This document shows positions 1 through 9,426 of a stretch of DNA of 64,000 bases, one piece after another (position 1 is the first letter of the stretch; each line of letters begins with the position of its first letter). The notes beneath the pieces were generated by a model that ran no database searches, was not told the DNA's origin, and saw only the letters and a program-made list of their open reading frames with translations. The stretch comes from Microbacterium sp. AZCO (GTDB lineage Bacteria > Actinomycetota > Actinomycetes > Actinomycetales > Microbacteriaceae): contig NZ_CP154857.1 in NCBI RefSeq assembly GCF_039614715.1, positions 4,167,971 through 4,231,970 on the forward strand. The letters are read 5' to 3'. The position numbers and the translations under genes are program-made.

Positions 1-2
1 TG

Positions 3-770
3 CCGCCTCGCGACTTCGCGCGGGCGCCGGTGACGGATGCCGCGGCCGCCCTCGCTGCGCGGGCCGGTCGTGTCGTCTCGATCTGCAGCGGCGCTTTCGT
101 GCTCGCCGAGATCGGCGCGCTGGACGGCAGGCGCGCCACGACGCACTGGAAGTTCGCGGCCGACCTGCAGCGCCGTTATCCGCGTGTGCGCGTCGAGCCG
201 GACGCGATCTTCGTCCGCGACGGCGACGCGTCGACGTCGGCGGGCGTCGCGGCGGGGATCGACCTGGCGCTCGCGCTCGTCGAGGACGACCACGGCGCCG
301 ACGTGGCGCGGCAGGTCGCGCAGCTCCTCCTCGTCTACCTGCAGCGCTCCGGCGGCCAGTCGCAGTACTCCGTGCCCCTGCGCGCCCGCGCGCAGCCGGC
401 GTCGATCGTGCGGCGGGCGACCGACCTCGTCGACGCGGACCCCGCGCGCGCGTGGACCGTGCCCCACCTCGCCGCGCTCGTCGCCGTGAGCCCGCGTCAC
501 CTGACGCGCCGATTCCGGGAGGAGCTCGGCCAGTCGCCCGCCGAGTACGTCAACGCCGTGCGCTTCGACCTGGCCCGGCTGCATCTCGAGTCGGGCGCGA
601 GCGTCACGGCGACGGCCGCACAGGCGGGGTACAACAGCGCCGAGGTGCTGCGCCGCGCCTTCATCGCGCGGCTCGGGATCTCGCCGTCGCAGTATCAGCG
701 GGCCTTCCGGTCCGCGATGCCCGCCGGGCCCCGAGCATCCAGCGGGCGACTGCTCGACCTCGCGTCCTGA
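3..770 (+). CDS. GlxA-family AraC transcriptional regulator, 5'-truncated
   Basis: The reading frame is already open at position 3, so the N-terminus lies outside the window; an internal GTG at 30 is unlikely to be the true start. The visible first part is the end of a DJ-1/PfpI (class I glutamine amidotransferase-like) domain. It has the nucleophile-elbow motif CSGAF followed by the typical ALDGRRATTHW. From about 405 to 720 there are two AraC-type helix-turn-helix units, seen in AWTVPHLAALVAVSPRHLTRRF and VTATAAQAGYNSAEVLRRAF. GlxA-like proteins are DNA-binding regulators whose DJ-1 domain is thought to sense a ligand; the ligand here cannot be told. It is convergent with the LAL regulator, with 12 bp between the stop codons. 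Family is secure, target unknown. Confidence 0.9.
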   Translation, partial: PPRDFARAPVTDAAAALAARAGRVVSICSGAFVLAEIGALDGRRATTHWKFAADLQRRYPRVRVEPDAIFVRDGDASTSAGVAAGIDLALALVEDDHGADVARQVAQLLLVYLQRSGGQSQYSVPLRARAQPASIVRRATDLVDADPARAWTVPHLAALVAVSPRHLTRRFREELGQSPAEYVNAVRFDLARLHLESGASVTATAAQAGYNSAEVLRRAFIARLGISPSQYQRAFRSAMPAGPRASSGRLLDLAS

Positions 771-782
771 CGGCGCGCGGCG

Positions 783-3410
783 CTACAGACGGGCCAGCTC
801 GTGCCGCCCGCTGATGCCGAGCTTGCCGTAGACCGACTGCAGATGGTTGTCGACCGTGCGGGTCGAGAGGAACAGCTTCGCAGCGATCTCCTTCGAGCTC
901 GCCCCGCTGGCGGCGAGCGCCGCGATCTCGCGCTCGCGGCGGGTCAGCGGGGTGCGCTCCTCGCTGAAGCGGAGCAGCGGCGTCGTGGCGCCTTCGCACT
1001 GCGCGGCCTCCTCGTCGCTGCGCGCCTGCAGCGCGACAGCCGCGCGGGAGTCGCCCTCGGCACGCGCGGCGCGCGAGGCGGACGCGAACGCCTCCGCGGC
1101 GAGCAGGTGCGCGCCCTGCGCCGACCAGTTCTCGCCGACGGTCGCGAGGCGAGCGCGGTCGCGGGATGCCTCCGCCTGGGCGTGCGACGCCTGCAGCGCC
1201 AGCAGGCCGCCCGGGCTCTCCGCCTCGAGCGCCGTGAGGTCGGCCGCCGCGGCCCCGGGGTCGCCGAGCCGCGCGAGCGTGAAGAGGTAGGTTCCGGCGA
1301 GGAAGTTGTGGCCCGTCGCATGCGTGTCGACGGCGCCCGCGCGCAGCGCGGTGCGCGCCGAGTCGAGGTCGCCGTCGAGGGCGTTGAGCCAGGCGTGCGC
1401 GAGGATCCCGCCGGGCCCCGCGTCGACCCCGGCCGGAAGCGACTCCAGCTCGCGTCGCGCGGCGTCGACGTCGCCGTGCTGTGCGAGGGTGATCGCGAGG
1501 CTCGCGAGCGCCGGCACGTACAGGCTCACGGGGCCGACCGTGAGGGCGCCGCTCATCGTGTCGCGATACCAGCGCGCGGCCGTCTCCATCTGCCCCGCGT
1601 CCGCCGCGATGCGGCCGAGCAGGAACTCGATCGACCGCGTGACGATCTCGTCGTCGGCGCCGATGGCCTCGACGAGCGCCTGCTTCGCCGTCGCCCGTGC
1701 GTCGTTCACGAGTCCCGCGTGAAGCTGCACGATCCCGAGGGTGTGCAGCGCGTCGGCGACCGTGTGCCCGGGCACCGGATTGTCGCTCGTCGCGCGGGCG
1801 AACGCGAGCGCGGTGTGCGCCGCGGCGAGGGCTTCGTCGTCGTGCCCGATCGCCGCGAGGGGCTGCGCGTGCGCGGCCGCGACGATCGCCCGCTCGGGCA
1901 TCGAGTCGCCGAGGAGGTCGGACACTCCGCGCACGACGCGGTCGGCGTCGAAGACGCGGTTGTCCCACAGCTCGATCTGGGCACGCGTGAGCTCGAGTCC
2001 CGGATCGGCGTAGCCGAGGTCGGCCTCAGCGCCGGACAGCACGGCGAGCGCGTCCCGGATGCCCTCGTGGACCATGGCGTGGGCCATCGCGGTCGTCGCC
2101 GCGATCGAGCTCGCGAGCTGCCCCTCCGGTGCGAGCTCGCGCGCCGCCCGCAGGTCGGCGAGCGCTTCGTCGTTACGGCCCATCCGCAGGTGTGCGGCGC
2201 CGCGGATGAGCAGCACATCGGGGCGTCGGGCTCCCGCGGCGATCGCGGCCGTGCACAGGCGCTCGACGGTGGGGAAGTCGCCGGCCTGCTGCGCGAGCAG
2301 CGCCGTGCTGATGAGCAGCTCGGGGTCGGAGCTGACCCCCGCCTCGAGCCGCCAGACGACGGCGCGGAGGTCGTCGGCCGTCCCCCGGCCGTGCTGCGTG
2401 AGGATGTCGGCCTGCTCCAGCAGGAGGTCGGCGGCGCGGAGGCGCGAGAGCGACGAGCGCACGATCGCGCCGTACTGGGGGTGCCCGAGAGTCACCTCGA
2501 GCTGCGGACCGATCGCGACGATGCCGGCCGCCTCGAGGCGCGCGAGTGGCGCCCGCGAGTCGGGGAGATGGGATGCCGCCAGCTCGCCGCACACGGCCAG
2601 CCGCTCGACGAGGTCGCGCTCGTCCGCGTCGAGCTGGGCGATGCGCGCGAGGATGAGGTCGCGCAGCGCGGGTGACCCGACGGCCTCGCCCGTGAGCTGC
2701 CAGACGCCCGCCTGGGGCACGAGCCGCCCCGCGTCGAGGGCGCCGAGCACGAGCTCCCGCAGGAACAGCGGGTTGCCGCCGGTGGCGCGGTGCAGCTCCG
2801 TGACGCTGCGGTGCGCGACGGGGGAGCCCAGCACGCGCGCGAGGAGCGCTGCGATCGCGTCCGGGTCGAGGGGCGCGAGGTCGAGCCGCGCCGAGCGGTC
2901 GGCGTTCCACGTCGCGATGACGGCGTCGGGAAGCGGGTCGCCCGAGCGGATCGTCGCGACGAGCCGCAGCACGTCCGACGCGACGAGCTGGGCGATGAGG
3001 GTCGTGGACAGCGGATCGAGCAGCCCGAGGTCGTCGAGCACGAGCACGCGCGGAGCGGGTCCGCGAGCCTCGACGGCGTCGATCGCCCGCGCGAGCAGCG
3101 TCGCCGGATCCGCCGCGGACGCGGCGAGCTGCGCCCGGTCCCCGGGGAACTGCGTCAGAAGCGCGCCGAGCGGCACGCCCGACATGATCGACGTCGCTCC
3201 GGCCGAGAGCACCGTCCAGCCTCGAGCGGCCAGCACCTCGCCGACCGTCGCCGCGACGCGGCTCTTGCCGACGCCCGACTCGCCCGAGACGACGAGCGTG
3301 CGGACGAGGCCCTCCAGCCCCGCGACGGCACGATCGACCACCTCGTCGCGACCCGCGAGCGGCCAGGGCGCCAGGGCATGCTCCATCGCAGCCCCCTGCT
3401 GTGAGCTCAT
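783..3410 (-). CDS. LuxR-family ATP-binding (LAL) transcriptional regulator
   Basis: This 875-residue protein has the full layout of a large ATP-binding LuxR regulator. The N-terminal AAA/STAND-type ATPase has a Walker A GESGVGKS at residues 43-50 and a Walker B RVLVLDDL near 120. A long alpha-helical TPR-like middle follows, and a C-terminal LuxR helix-turn-helix lies at about 815-870 (LTRREREIAALAASGASSKEIA, then STRTVDNHLQSVYGKLGI). The ATG at 3410 is preceded by GGAAGGA at a good distance, which supports this start. Members of this family regulate sugar catabolism or secondary metabolism in actinobacteria. The target here is not evident. It is divergent from the surface protein at 3655, with 244 bp between them in which I see no convincing promoter. 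Confidence 0.92.
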   Translation of the reverse strand: MSSQQGAAMEHALAPWPLAGRDEVVDRAVAGLEGLVRTLVVSGESGVGKSRVAATVGEVLAARGWTVLSAGATSIMSGVPLGALLTQFPGDRAQLAASAADPATLLARAIDAVEARGPAPRVLVLDDLGLLDPLSTTLIAQLVASDVLRLVATIRSGDPLPDAVIATWNADRSARLDLAPLDPDAIAALLARVLGSPVAHRSVTELHRATGGNPLFLRELVLGALDAGRLVPQAGVWQLTGEAVGSPALRDLILARIAQLDADERDLVERLAVCGELAASHLPDSRAPLARLEAAGIVAIGPQLEVTLGHPQYGAIVRSSLSRLRAADLLLEQADILTQHGRGTADDLRAVVWRLEAGVSSDPELLISTALLAQQAGDFPTVERLCTAAIAAGARRPDVLLIRGAAHLRMGRNDEALADLRAARELAPEGQLASSIAATTAMAHAMVHEGIRDALAVLSGAEADLGYADPGLELTRAQIELWDNRVFDADRVVRGVSDLLGDSMPERAIVAAAHAQPLAAIGHDDEALAAAHTALAFARATSDNPVPGHTVADALHTLGIVQLHAGLVNDARATAKQALVEAIGADDEIVTRSIEFLLGRIAADAGQMETAARWYRDTMSGALTVGPVSLYVPALASLAITLAQHGDVDAARRELESLPAGVDAGPGGILAHAWLNALDGDLDSARTALRAGAVDTHATGHNFLAGTYLFTLARLGDPGAAAADLTALEAESPGGLLALQASHAQAEASRDRARLATVGENWSAQGAHLLAAEAFASASRAARAEGDSRAAVALQARSDEEAAQCEGATTPLLRFSEERTPLTRREREIAALAASGASSKEIAAKLFLSTRTVDNHLQSVYGKLGISGRHELARL

Positions 3411-3654
3411 CCCGGTCCTTCCCCAGAGCCGTCCGAACTGAGCGCGATTCTAGGGGTGAGCGGCGCGCGGGCGCACCTGGGGGTGAGGGATGCCGTCATC
3501 CGCCGCATCCGCAGCTCTCTGAGTATCCGAGTTCGGGGTGAGTAATCGGCGCTCGCGGAGATGAGCACCGCCCACCCATCCGGGCGCGTGGGGCGCGCCG
3601 CCATCGTGATGGTGTGCGGATCCGCACGACCACCTCGCCAGAAGGAACCCCACC

Positions 3655-6417
3655 ATGGACCTCGCCCCGAACCCGGCCGGCGCACCCAGGCGCCGCCCCG
3701 TCCCCGCCGTCGTGCGACTCGTCGGCATCCTCATCGTGACCGTCATCGCCGTCGGATTCGCACTCGTCTCCGGCCTTCCCGCCCGCGCCGAGGAAGCGTC
3801 CGCGGCGACGGCGCTCGCCGAGTCGACGGATGCGACAGCAGACACGGCGCCCGCTCCCGACGCCACGGTCGGGGCGGGGGAGCCGGTTCGGACCGGGACG
3901 ATGGATGCCGCCGACCCGGCGCCCGCGCCTGCGCCTGCCGCTGACGCGCCCGCAGAGGACACGCCTGCGGGCGAGACGCCTGCCGGCGAGACGCCTGCCG
4001 GCGAGACGCCTGCCGGCGAGACGGCTGCGGGAGAAGCGCCTGCCGGCGACACGTCTGCCGCCGGTGCTCCGGCAGACGCGACCGAGACGCCGGCCGCGAC
4101 GGCGGGTGAGGCATCCATCGGCGCTCCCCGCGCCGAGGCGTTCGCGCCGCTCGTGTCGTTCGCCCCGCCTGTGCAGTCCGCGGGCCCCGACACCAACACC
4201 GCCCCGGTCGCGGTCGACGACCACTGGCAGATCGAAGAGGGGACCTCGCTGCTCGTGGGCAAGCCCGGTCTGATGTGGAACGACCACGACCCCGACGGCG
4301 ACTGGTTCCAGATCAACGACATGACGCCGCCCTCGTCGGGCGTGCTGCAGTGGATCGACTCGCCCGGCTTCCGCTGGACGCCCGAGCCGGGGTTCGTCGG
4401 CACGGCGACCTTCCAGTACGTGCTCCGCGACGACCACGGCGATCTCGACCTCGAGAGCGAGTGGGCCACCGTCACGATCGACGTGCTCCCCGCGGGCAGC
4501 GACCTCCAGCTGCCGCCCGTGCCGCACATCGACTCGTACCTCTACGCCCGGGGCACGCCGCTCTACATCCCGGCACCCGGTGTGCTCGCCAACGACGAGC
4601 TCGACGGCCAGCTGGTCTCGTGGAAGGTGGACACCCCCTCCCTCGGAGCCGGCACGGTGCAGGGCTTCGGGACGGGCGGCTTCCTCTTCACGCCGGCGAG
4701 CCCGTACATCGAGGAGACCGACTCGTTCACCTACTCGGTGTGCACGACCATCGGCTGCGCGAGCGGCCTGGTCTGGCTCTACCCCGCCGCGGACGGCATC
4801 CCCGCCGACGGCCCCGCCATCGTGCCCGAGGCTCCCGTGGCGGCGGCCGACTACTACGGCGTCGTCAAGGACACAGCCCTGACGACGGCCGCGGCGGCCG
4901 GCCTCCTCTCGAACGACACCGACGTGGAACCCGGCGACGTGCTCGAGGCGGTCATCGACGACGGCGACCTCCTCGGAAGCATCGCGGTCACAGCCGACGG
5001 CGCCTTCACCTACACGCCACCGGCCGGCTTCACGGGCACCGACTCCTTCCGGTACTGGGCCGTCGACGCGCACGGGCTCAAGAGCGCCTTCACCAAGGTC
5101 GAGTTCCAGGTCGGGGACGGCAGCGTCAACCATCCGCCGCTCACGGTCGCCGACCACTTCGTGGTGGAGGCGGGACAGCCGCTCCTGTTCCCGAAGTCGC
5201 TCCTGCTCGCGAACGACAGCGACCCCGACGGCGATCCGGTGTCCTTCGGGGGCTTCACCCCGCCCCTCCACGGCACCTTCTCCTCGGCCGGTGCCGACGC
5301 CGTCCGCTACACGCCGGCCCCCGGCTTCACGGGCGTCGACACCGCCGCCTACAACGCGCACGACGACTCGAACGCCTACAGCGCCGAGGCCGCGATCACC
5401 TTCGAGGTGGTCCCGGGCGACGGTGTGAACGCCGCGCCGCAGGCGCACGCCGACGCGTATCCGGTCGAGGCCGGCACGACGGTGCACCTCGACGCCCCGG
5501 CCCTGCTCGGCAACGACGTCGACGCCGACGGCGACGCGCTCCTCGTGCTCGACGCCGACCCGGCGCAGCACGGCTCCCTCACGGTCGCGGCCGACGGCTC
5601 GCTCACGTACACACCGCAGGCCGGCTTCACGGGCACCGACATCGTGTACTACCAGGTGACCGATGGCGCGGAGACATCGGCCTCGACGGTGACGTTCGCC
5701 GTCCACGCCGCGGGCGACGAGCCCTTCGTCGCCATCGAGGACACCTACACCACGGGCAAGGGGCAGCAGCTGACGGTCGGCGCCCCCGGGCTCATGGGGA
5801 ATGACCTGGTGCCTGCGGGTGCGGACCCGTGGGTGCACGAGGCCCTGTGGAACATGCCCCAGCACGGGACGGTGGTGACGCACGAGGACGGCTCGTTCAC
5901 GTACGTCCCCGACGCGGGCTTCGTCGGCCTCGACCAGTTCGCCTACCGCCTCATGATCGGCGAGGACGTCAGCCACGGCAATGTGCGCGTCTACGTCACG
6001 GAGGCCGCGGTCACGCCGGCCGACCCTTCGGACCCGACCGACCCCGCCGGCCCGGCGGACCCTTCGGACCCGGCCGACCCTTCGGACCCGGCCGACCCTT
6101 CGGACCCGACCGACCCTGCGGACCCGACCGACCCTGCGGACCCGACCGACCCCGCTGACCCGAGCGACCCGACCGACTCTGGCACGCCGACGGACCCGGT
6201 CGACGACCCGGCCGAGGGCGGCCAGCCCCCTCTTCCCGCACTCCCTGCCGAGACGGAGGTCGCGCCGGTCGTGGCCGATCCCGCCGCTCAGCGGGCCGAG
6301 TCGCTCGCGGTCACCGGTGCGAGCGTCGCGGCGCCCGTCATCCCGGGCCTTCTCGTCCTCGTCGGTGCGGGGCTCGTCGCGATCGCGCGGCTCCGGCGAG
6401 GCGCCGCACGCCGCTAG
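3655..6417 (+). CDS. Cell-wall-anchored multi-Ig/cadherin-like repeat protein (LAVTG signal)
   Basis: The 920-residue protein starts at an ATG preceded by AAGGA. It begins with a basic stretch and a hydrophobic signal segment (about residues 20-46) ending ARAEE. An Ala/Glu/Thr/Pro linker made of 15-bp DNA repeats follows. Residues about 180-765 hold six related beta-sandwich repeats of the Ig-like/cadherin-like tandem type. Each has a motif like LxNDxDxDGD followed by YTPxxGFTGTD. Next comes a Asp-Pro-rich spacer and then the sorting signal LAVTG at 884-888, a hydrophobic helix and a basic tail. LAxTG is the motif class of actinobacterial class E sortases, so attachment to peptidoglycan is expected. 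The acidic DxDxDG loops suggest calcium binding. Ligand unknown; no sortase gene is near. Confidence 0.9.
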   Translation: MDLAPNPAGAPRRRPVPAVVRLVGILIVTVIAVGFALVSGLPARAEEASAATALAESTDATADTAPAPDATVGAGEPVRTGTMDAADPAPAPAPAADAPAEDTPAGETPAGETPAGETPAGETAAGEAPAGDTSAAGAPADATETPAATAGEASIGAPRAEAFAPLVSFAPPVQSAGPDTNTAPVAVDDHWQIEEGTSLLVGKPGLMWNDHDPDGDWFQINDMTPPSSGVLQWIDSPGFRWTPEPGFVGTATFQYVLRDDHGDLDLESEWATVTIDVLPAGSDLQLPPVPHIDSYLYARGTPLYIPAPGVLANDELDGQLVSWKVDTPSLGAGTVQGFGTGGFLFTPASPYIEETDSFTYSVCTTIGCASGLVWLYPAADGIPADGPAIVPEAPVAAADYYGVVKDTALTTAAAAGLLSNDTDVEPGDVLEAVIDDGDLLGSIAVTADGAFTYTPPAGFTGTDSFRYWAVDAHGLKSAFTKVEFQVGDGSVNHPPLTVADHFVVEAGQPLLFPKSLLLANDSDPDGDPVSFGGFTPPLHGTFSSAGADAVRYTPAPGFTGVDTAAYNAHDDSNAYSAEAAITFEVVPGDGVNAAPQAHADAYPVEAGTTVHLDAPALLGNDVDADGDALLVLDADPAQHGSLTVAADGSLTYTPQAGFTGTDIVYYQVTDGAETSASTVTFAVHAAGDEPFVAIEDTYTTGKGQQLTVGAPGLMGNDLVPAGADPWVHEALWNMPQHGTVVTHEDGSFTYVPDAGFVGLDQFAYRLMIGEDVSHGNVRVYVTEAAVTPADPSDPTDPAGPADPSDPADPSDPADPSDPTDPADPTDPADPTDPADPSDPTDSGTPTDPVDDPAEGGQPPLPALPAETEVAPVVADPAAQRAESLAVTGASVAAPVIPGLLVLVGAGLVAIARLRRGAARR
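3958..4062 (+). repeat. 15-bp tandem repeat in the linker of the Ig-like protein
   Basis: Seven consecutive 15-bp units, consensus GAGACGCCTGCCGGC, encode the pentapeptide AGETP. Three central units (3973-4017) are identical and the outer ones carry a few substitutions. The unit length keeps the frame, so copy number can vary without breaking the protein. Confidence 0.9.
6022..6180 (+). repeat. Asp-Pro triplet repeats (9/18-bp) near the C-terminus of the Ig-like protein
   Basis: About 17 copies of a 9-bp unit GACCCNNCG encode [14 protein letters not shown] triplets, with higher-order 18-bp copies such as GACCCTTCGGACCCGGCC. This forms a stiff acidic spacer before the LAVTG sorting signal, typical of a wall-spanning region. 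Frame-preserving slippage is likely. Confidence 0.88.
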
Positions 6418-6726
6418 GCGAGGTGCGTGCGGTGGGCGGAGGACCTGGGGGTCCTCCGCCCTTCCCGCGTCTCCCCAGCCGGCTCGCGCGCCGCCCGAGC
6501 GCCTCCGGTCGCCACCTCAGCATCCATAGCCCGTGCTGTCACCGAAAGCCCCCGTCGTGCACCGTGCGGAGCGGGTGCTCTCGGCGAGAGCACGGGCTAT
6601 GGACAGCCCAGCTGCGCACAGCGCGACGCGAGCGGCGAGAGCACGGGCTATGGACAAGCGACCAGCACGAGGCGCGGCGCGGCACAGCACCGCGCAGCGT
6701 GCCGGAGCGGCGAGAGCACCGCGGCG
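6418..6726. other. 309-bp convergent intergenic region with a repeat cluster
   Basis: No gene is supported here. The region separates the convergent surface-protein gene and the first DUF4062 ATPase gene. It holds one inverted and two to three direct copies of a sequence beginning CGGCGAGAGCACGGGCTATG, described in its own entry. The open frames through it encode only low-complexity text and are not taken as genes. Confidence 0.7.
6524..6719. repeat. Intergenic repeat family, core CGGCGAGAGCACGGGCTATG
   Basis: Copy A lies at 6582-6605 and copy B at 6633-6656; they are identical over 24 bp. A half copy (CGGCGAGAGCAC) lies at 6708-6719. An inverted copy with two mismatches lies at 6524-6544. 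The inverted copy and copy A can pair into a long stem (about 21 bp, loop about 37 nt). Copy A also forms its own small hairpin, GTGCTCTC-ggc-GAGAGCAC, at 6575-6593. The stem could serve as a bidirectional terminator between the convergent genes. Confidence 0.75.
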
Positions 6727-9357
6727 TCACCAGTGGCGGAGGGCGTCCTCCAGGCGGCCGCGCTCGAGGTCGGGGAGGGCGAGGGTGATCGCCTCGGCGG
6801 GGGAGAGGTCGGCGCCCGCGCGCTCGCCGGCGGCCACCCCCTCGGGATCGGTCTCTCGCAGCGCGGCGAGGTGCGACGCGTGCACCGTGAACGCCTCGAC
6901 GTCGAAGACGCCGATGCGGTGCCGGATCGTCTCGGCCGCCTTCGCGAGCGCCCCCGCGCGCCAGGCATCGCCGTGCGCGGCCGCGACGGCGCACAGCCCC
7001 TCCAGGCCGTAAGCGACACCCTCGTCGTAGTGCAGCTGGATCGACAGGTGCAGCGTCTCGACGAACTCCGCCTCGGCGGCGTCGACGTCGCCGCGCATGA
7101 AGTTGAGCCGCGCGCGGAGGTTTCCGCCGAGCGACGTCGTGAAGAGGTCTCCGCTCGCGCGCGAGACGGCGAGGGCCTCGCCGAAGTGCGCGAGCGCCTC
7201 GTCGATCTCGCCCTGCACCCACGAGAGCCGGCCGAGCGAGACACGCGTGATCGCCTCGGCCCAGTTGTTGCCGTGATCGTGCAGCCGGGCGACGGCCTCG
7301 GTCAGCTCGGCCTCGGCCTTCTCGACGTCGAGGCCCGAATACTGCACGCGCGCCGTCGCGCGCGCGGCGAGCGCCATGGCCGAGGCATCCTGATCCCCGC
7401 TCTCGGCGAAGAGCCGGACGCACTCGCCGAGGCCTGCGACGACCTGCTCACTGGGCCGCTGCCACATCTCGCCCCACAGGGCGAAGAACCACGCGACGGC
7501 GCGCGTGTGCTGCGTGACGGGCGTCTGCTTGTCGAGGAGCTCCAGCATCCACACCCGCACCTCGCCGAAGAAGCCGGCGATCCACCAGTAGATGAGGAGG
7601 CGCCACGCGAAGTCGCCGGCGTCGTCGAGGCGATCGATGTAGATGAGGTGCCGTACCGCTGCGCGGAGGTTCGTCAGCTCGAGGCCGAGCTCGGCGACGG
7701 CCTCGGACTGCCGCCGGCCGCCGAGGTCGGGTGCGAGCCGCGTGACGAGCGAGCCGTAGTAGTCGGCGTGAGCCGCGCGCATGCGGTCGGCATCCCCGCG
7801 CTCCTTGAGACGGCCGAGGGCGTACTCGCGCACCGTCGCGAGCAGCGAGTAGACCGTCCGCCCCTCGACGTCGGTCGCCTTCACGAGCGAGGCGTCGACG
7901 AGCGCCGTGAGCCCGTCGAGGCCCAGCCCGTCCCACGACCGGCCGGCGCCGATCGCCTCGACCGCCTCGAGTGTGAAGCGCCGGGCGAAGACGCCGAGGT
8001 CTTCCAGGAGGTCGCGCTGTTCCTCGGGCAGGAGGCTCACGCTCCAGTCGATCGTCGCCCGCATCGTGCGGTGCCGCTCGGGCAGGTCGCGCACGGCCGC
8101 GCTGAGGAGCGGGAGGCTCTGCTGCAGCCGCTCGGCGATCGCCTGCGGCGTGAGGAGGCGCACCTTGGCGGCGGCGAGCTCGATCGCGAGCGGGAGGCCC
8201 TCGAGCGTCCGGCAGATCTGTGCGATCGCCTGGGCGTTCTCCTCGGTGAGGGCGAATCCCGGCTTCGCCGCCTCCGCGCGGTCGACGAACAGCGTGCACG
8301 CCGTCGACCGGCCTGCGCGCTCGAGTGAGGTGGGCAGCGACTCGTCGGGGGTGTCCAGGGCGCCGACGTCGTAGACCTGCTCGCCCCGGATGCGCAGCAC
8401 GATGCGGCTCGTCACGAGGAAGGTCGTGAGCGGTGCGAGGTCGTAGAGGCGCACGAGCACGGGCGCGGCATCCACGATCTGCTCGAAGTTGTCGAGCACG
8501 ACGAGCACCCGGCGATCGGCGAGGGCATGCGCGATGCGCTCCTCGAGCGCCGCCTCGCCGTTGTCGCGGATGTTGAGGAAGTACGCGATCGTCGGCAGCA
8601 GCAGCCCCTGCTCGAACACGCCCTCGAGCGGCACGAAGTAGACGCCGTCGGGGAAGAGGTCCGAGCTTCCGAGCGCTGTCTCGATCGAGAGGCGGCTCTT
8701 GCCGATGCCGCCCGGGCCGATGAGGCTCACGACGCGGTGCTTCGCGGCGAGGAGGGTCCGCAGGGCGGCGATGTCGCGCTCGCGGCCGATCGTCGTCGTG
8801 TACGGCACGGGGATGCGCCCGGCGAGGGGCTCCGACGACTCGGGCGCCTCCGGGGGCTCGGATGCCTCGTCCCGCGACGCGTCGAAGCGTTCGGCGAGGA
8901 GGGTGGCGAGGTCGTCGGCGATGCGGTCGTGGAGTTCGTCGGCGGTGGTGAAGGGGAGGTAGGCGGCGTAGTCGTCTTTCTGGATGCGGGCGATGAGGTC
9001 TTTCAGGCGGGGTTCGCGGTTCTTGGATGCCTTGATGTAGATGAGTTTGGGCATCGTGGGCGGGGCGAGGTTGTATTCGTCTTCGAGGCCGGAGATCTGC
9101 TCGTCGGGGGCGACCCAGCCGTAGGACTCCCAGTAGATCCCGACGAACACGTCGGACTGCTCGAGGTAGGAGCGGTACAGCTCGCGGGGCGGGTGGGGGC
9201 GGGCGCCGAGTTCGAACATGACCGGCGCGAGGCGCATGCGTTCGATCGCCGCGCGGGCGGCGCGGCGTTCGTCGGCGAGCTCGCGCAGGGTGGAGCTCAC
9301 GAAGACCCGGATCCGCTGGTCGGGCGTGCGGATCACCGGGCGATGGGGCCCAGTCAT
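6727..9357 (-). CDS. DUF4062 - STAND ATPase - TPR protein, copy 1
   Basis: The protein is 876 residues from the ATG at 9357. The N-terminal DUF4062 domain (about residues 10-95) starts with IRVFVSSTLRELADER and contains SDVFVGIYWESYGW. A linker leads to a STAND/NB-ARC-type ATPase with P-loop GPGGIGKS (about 210-217), Walker B VLVVLDNFEQI (about 283-294) and the GLPLAIELAAAKVR motif typical of AfsR-like STAND proteins. The C-terminal half is helical and TPR-like. This layout predicts a signal-gated switch, with DUF4062 as effector or adaptor and the TPR part as sensor. The start is uncertain: in-frame ATG (9393), TTG (9378, behind AGGTGG) and GTG (9363) codons also exist. It lies 69 bp downstream of its paralogue on the same strand. 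Function unknown; a role in immunity or signalling is inference only. Confidence 0.9.
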   Translation of the reverse strand: MTGPHRPVIRTPDQRIRVFVSSTLRELADERRAARAAIERMRLAPVMFELGARPHPPRELYRSYLEQSDVFVGIYWESYGWVAPDEQISGLEDEYNLAPPTMPKLIYIKASKNREPRLKDLIARIQKDDYAAYLPFTTADELHDRIADDLATLLAERFDASRDEASEPPEAPESSEPLAGRIPVPYTTTIGRERDIAALRTLLAAKHRVVSLIGPGGIGKSRLSIETALGSSDLFPDGVYFVPLEGVFEQGLLLPTIAYFLNIRDNGEAALEERIAHALADRRVLVVLDNFEQIVDAAPVLVRLYDLAPLTTFLVTSRIVLRIRGEQVYDVGALDTPDESLPTSLERAGRSTACTLFVDRAEAAKPGFALTEENAQAIAQICRTLEGLPLAIELAAAKVRLLTPQAIAERLQQSLPLLSAAVRDLPERHRTMRATIDWSVSLLPEEQRDLLEDLGVFARRFTLEAVEAIGAGRSWDGLGLDGLTALVDASLVKATDVEGRTVYSLLATVREYALGRLKERGDADRMRAAHADYYGSLVTRLAPDLGGRRQSEAVAELGLELTNLRAAVRHLIYIDRLDDAGDFAWRLLIYWWIAGFFGEVRVWMLELLDKQTPVTQHTRAVAWFFALWGEMWQRPSEQVVAGLGECVRLFAESGDQDASAMALAARATARVQYSGLDVEKAEAELTEAVARLHDHGNNWAEAITRVSLGRLSWVQGEIDEALAHFGEALAVSRASGDLFTTSLGGNLRARLNFMRGDVDAAEAEFVETLHLSIQLHYDEGVAYGLEGLCAVAAAHGDAWRAGALAKAAETIRHRIGVFDVEAFTVHASHLAALRETDPEGVAAGERAGADLSPAEAITLALPDLERGRLEDALRHW

Positions 9358-9392
9358 GTGCACATCATGGCCCGACAACCCGCCACCTGTCA
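8879..9392 (-). repeat. 514-bp near-identical block, copy 1 (DUF4062 part)
   Basis: This block matches 11573-12086 at a constant offset of 2,694 bp with no gaps. By eye I find three mismatches (9024, 9226 and 9286). Identity stops abruptly at both ends. The block covers about 35 bp upstream of the ATG and the first 160 codons. It prefers GAA and AAA, whereas the flanking coding sequence almost always uses GAG and AAG. Confidence 0.93.
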
Positions 9393-9426
9393 TGCACCCG
9401 CGTGCGGCTCGGCGGGTTTCGGCCGC

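Noticed and set aside
3411..3654. Promoter pair between the LAL regulator and the Ig-like surface gene
   Set aside because: No -35/-10 pair with normal spacing stood out on either strand, so none is reported although promoters must exist nearby.
6524..6719. Possible CRISPR array
   Set aside because: Only two complete direct copies exist, spacers are of unequal length, an inverted copy is present, and no cas gene is in the window.
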